A DNA stretch of 64,000 nt from Isoptericola chiayiensis (GTDB lineage: Bacteria > Actinomycetota > Actinomycetes > Actinomycetales > Cellulomonadaceae), in NCBI RefSeq assembly GCF_013149805.1, contig NZ_JABEZT010000002.1, positions 62,001-126,000 on the forward strand, read 5' to 3'. The notes under the pieces were generated by a model. That model saw only the letters and a program-made list of their open reading frames with translations, had not been told where the DNA came from and did no database searches. The position numbers and the translations under genes are program-made. Position 1 is the first letter of the stretch. Every line of letters begins with the position of its first letter. Shown here piece after piece: positions 24,093 through 32,374 of this stretch.

Positions 24093-25946
24093 TCAGTGCT
24101 CGGTGGGTTCGGGCTGCTCGGTCAGGCCGTCGGCGTCGGCGCCCGGGCCGGGGATGCCGGACAGGATGCGCGCGGAGTTGACCAGCCCGACGTGGCTGAA
24201 GGCCTGCGGCACGTTGCCGAGCTGGCGACCGGAGGCGACGTCGAACTCCTCGGCGAGCAGGCCGAGGTCGTTGCGCAGCCCGAGCAGCCGCTCGAACAGC
24301 GCGCGCGCCTCGGCGCGCCGGCCGATGCCGTGCAGGGCGTTCACCAGCCAGAAGCTGGCGATGAGGAACGTGCCCTCGCCGCCGGGCAGGCCGTCCACCC
24401 GGTCGTCGGCGTGCGTGTGGTACCGCAGCAGCAGGCCGTCCTGGCTCAGCTCGCGCTGGACCGCCTCGACGGTGCCGACCACACGACGGTCGTTCCAGGG
24501 CAGGAAGCCGACACGGGGGATGAGCAGCAACGAGGCGTCCAGCCCCTCGGAGCCGTAGAACTGCGTGAACGTGTTGCGCTCGGCGTCGTAGCCGTGGGTC
24601 AGGACGTCGGTGCGGATGGTTTCGCGCAGCGCCCGCCAGCGGTCGACGGGACCCTCGAAGCCGTATCGTTCGGCGGCGCGGACCATGACCGCGACGCCCG
24701 CCCACGCCATCACCCGTGAGTGCACGAACGCCTGACGCGGCCCCCGCACCTCCCACAGCCCGTTGTCGACGTCGTCCCAGTCGCTCTCGAGGAAGTCCAG
24801 CAGGGACCGTTGCAGGTTCCAGGTGTCGACGTCGTCGGCGACGCCGCTGCAGCGTGCCAGGTGCAGCGTCACGAGCGTCTCGCCCCAGACGTCGAGCTGG
24901 AGCTGGTCGGCCGCACCGTTGCCGATGCGGACCGGTGCGCTGCCCTCGTAGCCCGGCAGCCAGTCGAGAGTCGTCTCGGGCAGACGACGGCGGCCGTCCA
25001 GCCCGTACATGATGCGCAGGTCGGCGGGGTCCCCGGCGACCGCGCGCAGGAGCCACTCGCGCCACGCCCGCGCCTCGTCGGTGTGGCCCGTGCTGAGCAG
25101 AGCCTGCAGCGTGAAGGAGGCGTCCCGCAGCCAGCAGTAGCGGTAGTCCCAGTTGCGCACCCCGCCGATCTGCTCGGGCAGCGACGTCGTCGCGGCCGCC
25201 GCGATACCGCCGGTCGGGGCGTAGGTGAGCGACTTCAACGTGACCAGCGAGCGCCGCACCGCGTCCGGCCACTCGCCGGTGTACCGCGTCCGGCCGTTCC
25301 AGCCCTCCCAGAAGGAGAGCGTGGTGGCCAGCGCCTCGAGCGCGTCGACCGGTTCGGGTTCCGGCTCGTGGGAGCGGTGGTGGTCGAGCGAGAAGGTCAC
25401 CCGGTCGCCTGCAGAGACCTCGAAGCGCGACGTCACCACGCCGTCGTCGACAGAGACGTCCTGCGGGACCGAGGCGGTGAGGTGGAGCGCGTCCGGGCCC
25501 GCGATCGCGCCGACGGCGCCGCCGCGGCGCGGACCCAGCACGGAGTCCGAGCGCGTCAGCCACGGCCGGACCCGCCCGTAGTCGAACCGGGGCACCAGCA
25601 CCGACTCCACCGCCACCCGTCCGCTCAAGCCGTCGACGATGCGGATCAGGTCTGCCGTCCCGTCGCGCGGCGGCATGAAGTCGGTGACGCGGACGTGGCC
25701 GTCGGGCGTCTCCCACTCCGTCTCCAGCACCAGCGACTCACCGCGGTACTGCCGCCGGGTGCACCGACCGCCCGACGCCGGCGCGACGCGCCAGAACCCG
25801 TGACGCTCGTCACCGAGGAGCGCGGCGAAGCAGGCCGGGTCGTCGACGTCCGGCAGGCAGAGCCAGTCGACCGAGCCGTCGACGCCCACCAGAGCGACCG
25901 TCTGCAGGTCGCCGACGATGCCGTAGTCCTCGATGCGCAGTGCCAT
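24093..25946 (-). CDS. Glycoside hydrolase family 15 protein (trehalase/glucoamylase-like)
   Basis: 617 residues. The N-terminal beta-sandwich (YGIVGDLQTVALVGVDGSVDW) and the (alpha/alpha)6 barrel with GGVRNWDYRYCWLRDASFTL are the hallmarks of bacterial GH15. The general-base Glu region is LLAEEFDVASGRQLGNVPQAFSH. Actinobacterial members act on trehalose or short alpha-glucans. There is no signal peptide, so it is cytoplasmic and an intracellular disaccharide is more likely. Operon with glucose dehydrogenase. The start at 25946 is chosen because MALRIEDYGIVGD matches the family N-terminus. The upstream MWA is optional. Confidence 0.92.
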   Translation of the reverse strand: MALRIEDYGIVGDLQTVALVGVDGSVDWLCLPDVDDPACFAALLGDERHGFWRVAPASGGRCTRRQYRGESLVLETEWETPDGHVRVTDFMPPRDGTADLIRIVDGLSGRVAVESVLVPRFDYGRVRPWLTRSDSVLGPRRGGAVGAIAGPDALHLTASVPQDVSVDDGVVTSRFEVSAGDRVTFSLDHHRSHEPEPEPVDALEALATTLSFWEGWNGRTRYTGEWPDAVRRSLVTLKSLTYAPTGGIAAAATTSLPEQIGGVRNWDYRYCWLRDASFTLQALLSTGHTDEARAWREWLLRAVAGDPADLRIMYGLDGRRRLPETTLDWLPGYEGSAPVRIGNGAADQLQLDVWGETLVTLHLARCSGVADDVDTWNLQRSLLDFLESDWDDVDNGLWEVRGPRQAFVHSRVMAWAGVAVMVRAAERYGFEGPVDRWRALRETIRTDVLTHGYDAERNTFTQFYGSEGLDASLLLIPRVGFLPWNDRRVVGTVEAVQRELSQDGLLLRYHTHADDRVDGLPGGEGTFLIASFWLVNALHGIGRRAEARALFERLLGLRNDLGLLAEEFDVASGRQLGNVPQAFSHVGLVNSARILSGIPGPGADADGLTEQPEPTEH

Positions 25947-25994
25947 CGCCCACACGCTAGGCCAGCCACGTGACCTGCGCCACGGCGCCGCGGC

Positions 25995-26025
25995 TTGCTG
26001 GTCAGGGGCCCCGGCGTGCTATGTT
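25995..26025 (+). promoter_or_regulatory. Promoter of tRNA-Leu
   Basis: TTGCTG (25995-26000) and TATGTT (26020-26025) with a 19-bp spacer, about 57 bp before the tRNA. The T-run after the -10 stands out in this GC-rich DNA. Confidence 0.5.
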
Positions 26026-26081
26026 TTTCACCGCACCGCACGGGGAGCGCGCTTCGGCACGCAATCCCGGGTGGTCCACTC

Positions 26082-26166
26082 GTCCGGGTGGCGGAATGGC
26101 AGACGCGCTAGCTTGAGGTGCTAGTGCCCGTTATAGGGCGTGGGGGTTCAAGTCCCCCTCCGGACA
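26082..26166 (+). tRNA. tRNA-Leu(GAG)
   Basis: The acceptor stem GTCCGGG pairs with TCCGGAC, with a terminal G-U pair. The anticodon arm CTAGC-TTGAGGT-GCTAG gives anticodon GAG. A long variable arm (GCCCGTTATAGGGC) marks a type II tRNA, and the T arm is GGGGGTTCAAGTCCCCC. CCA is not encoded. Its 3' 20 bp are duplicated at 28371, marking the insertion point of a small element. Confidence 0.96.
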
Positions 26167-26224
26167 CTCGTTTGAGACAGCGACGACGAAGGCCCCCGGT
26201 TCCACGACCGGGGGCCTTCGTCGT
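26147..26224. repeat. attL-like direct repeat (tRNA-Leu 3' end plus terminator)
   Basis: 76 of 78 bases are identical to 28371-28448. The two differences, 26186 and 26221, are partners in the terminator stem. Confidence 0.85.
26183..26224 (+). terminator. tRNA-Leu terminator
   Basis: Perfect 18-bp stem (26183-26200 with 26207-26224) with a 6-nt loop, starting 17 bp after the tRNA and followed by TTCT. Confidence 0.92.
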
Positions 26225-27443
26225 TCTGGCCTGCGAAGAGACCCTCCAGCGGACACACGTTCTGACCGCTTGGCCGTTCGCACACCGGGTCGGAGATGTC
26301 CCGAGGTGTTCCCGCGGGGTGTGTTGCTCGTTCCCGTGGGTGTTCGCGGTGCACCCTGCGGTTGGCGTTCCTGCTGGTTGGAGTGCTGTCCGGAGGGGGT
26401 GTGGTGCCCGGAGGGGCGGAGCTCGTTGGAGCTGATGTTCGCAGTCGGCTTCAGCATCGGTGAGCACGCGGTCTTCGGGACGCCCTCATGTGCTCTGCAC
26501 GGTCATTGAGGAGCAGACTTCTGCAGCCCGATGCGCCGCGACCATCTACAACGCCTGGGAGCGGCGACGAAGCCTGACGAACTCGTTCCTGTCGACGGGC
26601 GGTACCAGGATCCGGGAGGGCGGCTGAGTCGAATGCTGGTGGGCAACGGCTACGAGGCGGCAGGCCCTGTCGAGAACTCCGCGCCGTTCAGCACCACTGC
26701 GAGCATGACGACGAGGGCCCCCGACCCCGCTTCCGTGCCGGCGATGAGCGCGGTCGGTTCACGCCGTCGTCAGGTTGTGTGGCCTCAGGTGCCGTGGACG
26801 GCGTGATGGGGTCACGGCGGGCCGTGGCCCCTTTGAGGCGGCGTTCCAGTACGCCCGCCCAGCCGGGTGATCTTGCAGATGGGGCTGGCTCGACCAAGCC
26901 GGATCCGGCGACGCAATTCGGTCCCGTACCACTGTGCTGCAGCACCAGGAGGATCCATGACATGACCAGACGGTGAACGGAGCGCGTCCAGTTGGCTTTC
27001 AGGTCACGATCAAATAACGACGACTTGCTTGTAGTTGCCTTTGGCGATGGTTTGGTCAAGCGTGGTCCTCGACGTGAAGGCGATGAGGGCGAAAGGTCTG
27101 AAGCATGCGGCTTGTCCGGTCAAGGAAGTTCCGGGTGGGGGTGCCGCTGCTGGCGGCGGCTTCTTTGGTGGAAGACTTGATGGCTGCGTCCAGTAATTTT
27201 CGGAATTGATGCAGCGCTGTCGTTTGTTCCGGGTGCGCGGGTAGTAAGGAACTCGCAAGTCCTGAAGATGGGGCGACATTCGCCCTTGTCGGAGTATGCG
27301 CGGAGGCCGGGTACTAGTAGGACGGAGATCACGCTCTCGGCTCGTGACGCCACCCGGCACAGGCCAGGCACTGCCGCAGCAAGGTTCGCCCCCCATACCA
27401 TGGTTGGGTTCAAATCTACTACGGGTCACGATTGGATTGAGTA
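26225..27443. other. Intergenic remnant DNA of the integrated element
   Basis: 1.2 kb with no convincing gene. Short open frames here lack ribosome sites and family features. The part from 26292 to about 26360 resembles 28472-28560 and contains repeated GTTCCCG-like words. From about 27000 on, GC content falls clearly below that of the rest of the window, continuing into the membrane gene. Likely eroded mobile DNA. Confidence 0.6.
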
Positions 27444-27866
27444 GTGGATGGGTTTATTTCGCTGTTAGGTCTCGTGCTCGGGGTGGCCGCTGTAGTGCTT
27501 TCATTTCGGGCCGCATGGGCTGGGTTGAGATTTGCGCATCTCCAAGGGTTCTACGTAATCAGTCCCATCTTTGGAGGGGCTGTCGTACTTGTCTTGTCGA
27601 TGCTGGCAAATCTCGGGTTCTTCTTCGGGATCCTCATCGTTCTTGAGCAGGCTTCTAAGGGAATCTTCCCTCCGCGTGTGGCTTATGTTCTAGCCTTCGT
27701 TATGACCTTGTGTGGGATTGGATCCTTCGTGCTCTCTCGAAGGGCGCGCGCAGCGCGTGAAGGTCGGGTTTTGCTTGATCTAGCGATACTGGAATCGATT
27801 GGTGGGAGGTTGGGAATTGCCGGCCTGGCGATCGGAGCCGCCCTTGCTGCGAATCATTACCAGTAG
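27444..27866 (+). CDS. Small low-GC membrane protein of unknown function
   Basis: 140 residues from a GTG (MDGFISLLGLVLGVAAVVL). Four hydrophobic segments are visible near residues 4-26, 38-68, 78-98 and 118-136, with a positively charged loop (RRARAAREGR) between the last two. Codons are far richer in A/T than those of any neighbour, so the gene was acquired. No family was recognised. It sits alone inside the tRNA-Leu element next to the broken toxin gene. It could be a superinfection-immunity or abortive-type membrane protein, but that is speculation. Confidence 0.6.
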   Translation: MDGFISLLGLVLGVAAVVLSFRAAWAGLRFAHLQGFYVISPIFGGAVVLVLSMLANLGFFFGILIVLEQASKGIFPPRVAYVLAFVMTLCGIGSFVLSRRARAAREGRVLLDLAILESIGGRLGIAGLAIGAALAANHYQ

Positions 27867-27868
27867 CC

Positions 27869-27904
27869 TTAGCCCGGCAATTGCGCGTCGACGAGGAATC
27901 GCAC
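27869..27904 (-). pseudogene. DUF5615-type PIN-like toxin, 5' remnant
   Basis: Starts with GTG 4 nt after the antitoxin stop and reads VRFLVDAQLPG before a TAA. RFLVDAQLP is the conserved first strand of DUF5615/PIN-like toxins, with the first acidic metal ligand. The remaining ~100 residues are missing, and low-GC DNA begins right at the break. The toxin gene was cut by an insertion or deletion joining it to the membrane-gene segment. Confidence 0.65.
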
Positions 27905-27908
27905 GGTG

Positions 27909-28132
27909 CTACGAGGCGATCAGGACGGCGTGGTCGGCCTGGGCGGCGGCGTACTGCAAGCACGCCCTGATGTCGTCCGCCGTCAGGTAGGGGTAGTCCT
28001 CAAGGATCTCGGCTTCGGCTGCGCCGGAGGCGAGCAGTGAGAGCACGTCGGTCACGCGTACGCGGGTACCCGCACGCGCGGGCGCCCGTGGACGACGTCT
28101 GGGTCAACGACGATGCGCTCCAGCCACGACAT
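27909..28132 (-). pseudogene. DUF433-family antitoxin with a one-base frameshift
   Basis: Frame 1 reads MSWLERIVVDPDVVHGRPRV and then shifts near 28064-28070. The other frame continues RVTDVLSLLASGAAEAEILE, then DYPYLTADDIRACLQYAAA to a TAG. Restoring one G in CGGGTACC gives RVRGTRVRVTDVL, the DUF433 consensus (GTRV). The repaired gene would be exactly 75 codons including the stop. DUF433 proteins are the antitoxins of DUF5615 toxins, whose remnant follows by 4 nt. A sequencing error is possible, but the truncated toxin argues for real decay. Confidence 0.75.
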
Positions 28133-28370
28133 GCTCGTAGCCTACTGGGGTGTGTCCCTGACCGTCATCGGAATCGCGGGGACCCGCCAAGTCATGAGGT
28201 CATGCATCAGAAGGGGGAAGCTGCTCGTACTGTGGGCGACGCCGGTGCAGCGGAGGACGTTCCCGTCGGGAACAGTGAAGCGGCACTGACAACCCAGTGA
28301 GAGCCGTCGGCGACCGGATCGGTGCAGGTCAGCGACTGTTCCTGCTGGTCAAGGGGAGGCAGGGGCGGGT

Positions 28371-28448
28371 TTCAAGTCCCCCTCCGGACACTCGTTTGAG
28401 ACAGCGACGTCGAAGGCCCCCGGTTCCACGACCGGGGGCCTTCGACGT
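28371..28448. repeat. attR-like direct repeat with its own terminator stem
   Basis: Second copy of the tRNA-Leu 3' end (from TTCAAGTCC of the T arm) plus the terminator (stem 28407-28424 with 28431-28448). Bases 28410 and 28445 are swapped relative to the first copy, so the stem stays perfect. Confidence 0.85.
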
Positions 28449-28714
28449 GCTGGCTGGTGCTCCACCAGGTTGGAGATGTCCTGAGGCTGTTCCCGTGCGG
28501 GTGTTGCCCGTTCCCGCGGGAGTTCCCTTGGGCGTTCGCGGTGCCCCCGGCGGGCGGCGTCCTTGCGGGCCGTGCGTGACGGACCGGCCGCGACACGCGG
28601 CCCATCGTCTCCCAGGTGCCGTGCAGGACCGCCTGACGGCAGCGACGGAGGCCCCCAGCAGTACCCCCACCGAGGCGTTTTCGCTGCCGCTGGACAAGGT
28701 GGGAGAGTTTCCCC
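28449..28714. other. Intergenic region after the element
   Basis: 266 bp without a supported gene. 28472-28560 resembles 26292-26360 and carries several GTTCCCG/GCGGG words of the kind that could be integrase arm or protein-binding sites. The rest is the upstream region of the next gene. Confidence 0.5.
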
Positions 28715-29416
28715 GTGGATACTGGGAAGGTCATCGCGACCGCTCGGCACTGGGCCATCAGCTACTCGCTGGTCGAGGCGCGCCGCACCGAGGTGCGCCT
28801 CGACGCCGAGCGCGCACTCGACACACTGAAGGCGAACCTTGTTCCCGCGAGCCTCGGGGGTGAGGTCGGGTGGCGCGTGCTACCCCTCGGCGCGAGCGAC
28901 GTCTGGGCCCTGCGCGCCGTGTCGCGTGCCGTGACGCTCGCGCCGATCGAGGCGGAAGACCAAGAGGCGGTGCGGCAGCTCGCCGACGAGGTGCCCGAGG
29001 CGCTGGCTGAGGCGGAGGCGGTGTCCGGCGCGCGCCGGCTGCTGGCGACGCAAGCCGTGCGGCAGGCTGGTGCAGAGGCCGTGGAGTTTCTTTCCGAGTA
29101 CGTCACCTGGGGGCTGGAGTCCGGGCTGCCCGGGATCCTGCGTCGCCTGGAGCCTGGCGCCGAGCCGGAGGACATCACGGTCACCGACGCGCTGTCCCCG
29201 CGGGTGGGACTGGGTTCGGTCTGGCGCGGCATGGGCGCTGCCGAGCTGATCGAAGCGAGCGCACTTCCTGCTGCGAGCAGCCTGCCGGTGTCGGCCGACC
29301 ACGCTGACCTGACCGAGGTGCGCTCCGTGCTCGCCTCCGGTAGCACGACCCATCTCGTCGTCTTCAGCACGGCGCCGCACCGCGCGGCTGACCTGATGAG
29401 CGCCCTGCAGCCCTGA
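28715..29416 (+). CDS. Hypothetical protein (233 aa), unrecognised
   Basis: Read from the GTG at 28715 (VDTGKVIATARHWAISYSLV), with GGGAGAG about 8 nt upstream. Codon use is typical of this genome, unlike the membrane gene inside the element. It is a soluble alpha/beta protein with no signal or membrane segment and a long helical, Ala/Glu-rich middle (EAVRQLADEVPEALAEAEAV). I recognise no domain. It lies immediately outside the element repeat and 44 bp before the hydrolase gene, so it may belong to the chromosomal backbone. Confidence 0.55.
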   Translation: MDTGKVIATARHWAISYSLVEARRTEVRLDAERALDTLKANLVPASLGGEVGWRVLPLGASDVWALRAVSRAVTLAPIEAEDQEAVRQLADEVPEALAEAEAVSGARRLLATQAVRQAGAEAVEFLSEYVTWGLESGLPGILRRLEPGAEPEDITVTDALSPRVGLGSVWRGMGAAELIEASALPAASSLPVSADHADLTEVRSVLASGSTTHLVVFSTAPHRAADLMSALQP

Positions 29417-29460
29417 CACGGGAGGTCGCCCAGGTGCGGTCGGCTGGCAGGATCGGCGGC

Positions 29461-30306
29461 GTGCCGCTGGAGACGCTGCCCGAGACGACGCTGTTCACCG
29501 ACCCGACCCGCCGTGCGCTGGACGGCGACGGCGCGAGACCCGTGCGGGTGCACCTGTGGCGTGCCGACGACTCCGACGCGCCGCTGGTGGTGCTCTCGCA
29601 CGGCACGGGTGGGTCCGCCCAGGGACTGTCGTGGTGGGTCGCCGGTCTGCGCGCCGCAGGGTTCGACGTCGCGGCGCTCGACCACCACGGCAACAACCAC
29701 GTGGACGGATACCTCCCCGAGGGGTTCGCCCGGTGGTGGGACCGGCCCCTGGACGTGTCGTTCGTGCTGGACCAGGTGGAGGCCCGTGGGCCGGTCGCGG
29801 TGTGCGGCTTCTCGCTCGGCGGCTACACGGCGGCGGCGCTGTGCGGCGCGCGCGTGTCCGCCGCGGCCTACGAGGCGCTGCTCACCGGTCGTGTCGAGGC
29901 GCCGCCGACGCCGGAGTACCCACACCTGCTGTCCGCCCTGCGTGCGCGCCGGTCGGCTTCCGAGCTCGCGTCGTGGCCGGGACGGGCGGCGGCGGACCTG
30001 CGCGACACGCGCGTCACGGCCGCCTTCCTGCTGTGCCCCTCTCTGGGGCCGCTCCTCACCGAGGGCAGCCTGGCCGCCGTGACCGTACCCGTCGCCGTGC
30101 GGTGGACCGCAGCGGACGAGATCACGCCCCCGTCCGAGAACGGCGCACGCTACGCCGCACTGATCCCCGGGGCCGACGGCGGCACGGTCGGCGGGCCGCG
30201 AGCCGGGCACTACGGGTTCGTGCTCCCGGAGCAGGACGACCCGGCCGCGAAGTCCGACGTCGTGGCGGCGTCCCGCGACTTCCTCGCGGCTACGCTGCGG
30301 GCGTGA
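29461..30306 (+). CDS. Alpha/beta-hydrolase, dienelactone-hydrolase-like
   Basis: 281 residues. Oxyanion region VVLSHGTGGS; nucleophile elbow VCGFSLGGYTAA (GxSxG); acid in WTAADEITPP; His in GPRAGHYGF. It resembles putative dienelactone hydrolases/PAF-acetylhydrolase-like enzymes. Substrate unknown. The GTG at 29461 matches the natural N-terminus, and the frame is open further up to 29434. The stop overlaps the following SDR start (GTGA). Confidence 0.85.
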   Translation: MPLETLPETTLFTDPTRRALDGDGARPVRVHLWRADDSDAPLVVLSHGTGGSAQGLSWWVAGLRAAGFDVAALDHHGNNHVDGYLPEGFARWWDRPLDVSFVLDQVEARGPVAVCGFSLGGYTAAALCGARVSAAAYEALLTGRVEAPPTPEYPHLLSALRARRSASELASWPGRAAADLRDTRVTAAFLLCPSLGPLLTEGSLAAVTVPVAVRWTAADEITPPSENGARYAALIPGADGGTVGGPRAGHYGFVLPEQDDPAAKSDVVAASRDFLAATLRA

Positions 30307-31073
30307 CCTACCTCGAGGACCTCTTCTCCCTGGCCGGTCGCACGGCCGTCGTCACCGGTGGCAGCTCCGGCATCGGCCGGGGGATCGCCACCGCGCTGGC
30401 CCGCGCCGGTGCCGCCGTCGTGCTCGTCGCCCGGGGACAGAAGGCCCTGGACGACACCGCCGCGCAGATCACGGCGGCCGGTGGCACGGTCGCCGTCGTG
30501 CCGGGCGACCTGTCCAGCCGGGCAGGCGTGCGCGAGGTGGCCGAGGCCGCCGTCGAACCGTTCGGCGAACCCGACGTCGTGGTCTCCAGCGCAGGGATCA
30601 ACCTGCGCCCGCCCCTGGGCGAGACCGACGAGGCCACCTGGGACGCCACCATGGCCGTCAACCTCGAGGCGCCGTTCTGGCTGGGCCAGCGCTTCGGTCC
30701 AGGCATGGCCGAACGCGGCTACGGACGCCTGATCCACGTCAGCTCCCAGCAGGCCCACCGCGCGTTCGTCACCAGCGGCGTCTACGGCGTGTCCAAGGGC
30801 GGGCTCGAGTCGCTGGCACGCTCCCAGGCCGAGGCCTGGTCACCGCGCGGCGTCACCGCCAACACCCTCGTGCCCGGGTTCGTGCTCACCCCGCTCAACC
30901 GCCGCCTGCAGGACGACCCGGACCGGGTCCGGGCGCTCGCGGACCGCACCCTCGTGGGTCGCAACAGCGTCCCGGACGACTTCGCCGGCGCCGCGGTCTT
31001 CCTCGCGAGCGCCGCGTCGGGGTACGTCACCGGGCAGTCGATCCACGTCGACGGCGGGTTCTCCGTGCACTGA
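30303..31073 (+). CDS. Short-chain dehydrogenase/reductase
   Basis: 256 residues of classical SDR: TGGSSGIGRG cofactor loop, catalytic Ser in HVSSQQAH and the YGVSKGG Tyr/Lys pair. It resembles gluconate 5-dehydrogenase-type members. The usual NNAG motif is SSAG (VVSSAGIN), so the structural Asn is replaced. The Arg in VLVARG near the end of beta-2 suggests NADP(H). Translationally coupled to the hydrolase. Confidence 0.88.
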   Translation: MTYLEDLFSLAGRTAVVTGGSSGIGRGIATALARAGAAVVLVARGQKALDDTAAQITAAGGTVAVVPGDLSSRAGVREVAEAAVEPFGEPDVVVSSAGINLRPPLGETDEATWDATMAVNLEAPFWLGQRFGPGMAERGYGRLIHVSSQQAHRAFVTSGVYGVSKGGLESLARSQAEAWSPRGVTANTLVPGFVLTPLNRRLQDDPDRVRALADRTLVGRNSVPDDFAGAAVFLASAASGYVTGQSIHVDGGFSVH

Positions 31074-31121
31074 GACCCCGGCGGCAGCACACTGGCTGCT
31101 ACCGACACGGAGGGAGCCGCG

Positions 31122-32342
31122 GTGGCCGAGGCCGAGAACGTCCCGCAGTGGCTGCGTACCGTCGGCGGCTGGTCGTGGCGCCTGATCGCCCTCGTGATCG
31201 TCGTCGCGCTGGTCGTGTACGCCACGGCCCAGGTCCAGCTCGTCTTCGTCGCCGTGTTCCTCGCCCTGGTGCTCACCTCGGTGTTCCGGCCGCTGGCGGA
31301 CGTCTACGACCGGGTCATGCCGCGCGCGCTCGCCACGGTCCTGTCGCTGCTCACCGGCGTGATCGTCTTCGGCGGGCTGCTGACCTTCGTCGTCGCGTCC
31401 GTGGCGGGCCAGTGGACCGAGCTGGCCGGACAGTTCGACACCGGCATCCAGCAGATCCTCGCGTTCCTGCGCGACCTGCCTTTCGGGCTGTCCGTCACGG
31501 GCGACCAGATCGACGAGTGGCTCGACACCGGCGGGCAGTGGCTCGCCGACAACGCGGAGAGTCTCGCCGGGCAGGCCGTCGAACGCGCCGGCTCCGTCGT
31601 CGAGGCGTTCATCGTGCTCGCGCTGGCCATCTTCTGCACCGTGTTCTTCGTCAACTCCGGCGACCGGATGTGGCGCTGGTTCACCCACCAGTTGCCGGAG
31701 CGCAACCGCGACCGGCTCCGCGAGGCGGCCGGCGCCGGCTGGTACACGTTCTCCGGGTTCGCGCGCGGCACCGTCATCATCGCCTTCATCGACGGGATCC
31801 TCGCGTTCGTCCTGCTGAGCATCCTCGGTGTCCCGCTGGCGGCGCCGCTCGCCGTGCTGGTGCTCATCGGTGCGTTCATCCCCATCATCGGCGCGCCGCT
31901 GGCGATGATTATCGCGGCGGTGGTGGCGCTGGCGGCCGAGGGGTTCGTCACCGCGCTGATCGTGACGGTGGGCATCGCGCTGATCGGCCAGCTCGAGGGC
32001 CACGTGCTGCAACCGCTCATCATGGGCAAGCAGGTCTCCCTGCATCCCGTCGTGGTCGCGATCGCAGTGTTCTCGGGAACGGTGCTCGCGGGGATCCTCG
32101 GTGCGGTCGTCGCCGTCCCCCTCGTGGCCGTGGTCTGGACGGTGTTCTCCACCCTGCGCGGCGACCGACCCGTCCCGCTGCCGCGCGGTGCCACGGACAG
32201 CCCGGACCCGTCCGACGACGAGGACCACGGTGCCGCAGACCACGGTGCCGCGGACCGGGGCGCAGCGGACCGGGGCGCGCAGGACGAGGGCACCGACGTA
32301 CGCGACACCGACGAGCCGGCGCCCGCGCCGGAAAGCCGCTGA
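31122..32342 (+). CDS. AI-2E/PerM-family transporter
   Basis: 406 residues from a GTG with a GGAGGGAG site. About eight hydrophobic helices, with the typical long extracellular loop near residues 90-165 and the conserved GFIPIIGA-like motif (IGAFIPIIGAPLAM). The family contains AI-2 exporters and Na+/H+ antiporters, so the substrate is open. The last 50 residues are a hydrophilic tail of imperfect (D/R)HGAAD repeats from short tandem DNA repeats at about 32226-32285. Confidence 0.87.
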   Translation: MAEAENVPQWLRTVGGWSWRLIALVIVVALVVYATAQVQLVFVAVFLALVLTSVFRPLADVYDRVMPRALATVLSLLTGVIVFGGLLTFVVASVAGQWTELAGQFDTGIQQILAFLRDLPFGLSVTGDQIDEWLDTGGQWLADNAESLAGQAVERAGSVVEAFIVLALAIFCTVFFVNSGDRMWRWFTHQLPERNRDRLREAAGAGWYTFSGFARGTVIIAFIDGILAFVLLSILGVPLAAPLAVLVLIGAFIPIIGAPLAMIIAAVVALAAEGFVTALIVTVGIALIGQLEGHVLQPLIMGKQVSLHPVVVAIAVFSGTVLAGILGAVVAVPLVAVVWTVFSTLRGDRPVPLPRGATDSPDPSDDEDHGAADHGAADRGAADRGAQDEGTDVRDTDEPAPAPESR

Positions 32343-32374
32343 CACCACGGTGCGGCCGGTGGCAGGATCCGGCC

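Larger units (their letters stand above)
26147..28448. mobile_element. Decayed 2.2-kb integrated element at the tRNA-Leu 3' end
   Basis: Bounded by two 78-bp direct repeats (26147-26224 and 28371-28448) that contain the tRNA-Leu 3' end plus its terminator. Inside are a low-GC membrane gene, a broken toxin-antitoxin module and non-coding DNA. No integrase or recombinase remains, so the element cannot move by itself. A further diverged similarity outside each repeat (26292 onward and 28472 onward) carries GTTCCCG-type short repeats that may be integrase arm sites. Confidence 0.7.

Noticed and set aside
26531-26806. Short ORFs in the tRNA-Leu element
   Set aside because: No ribosome site, no recognisable family, and composition fits decayed DNA.
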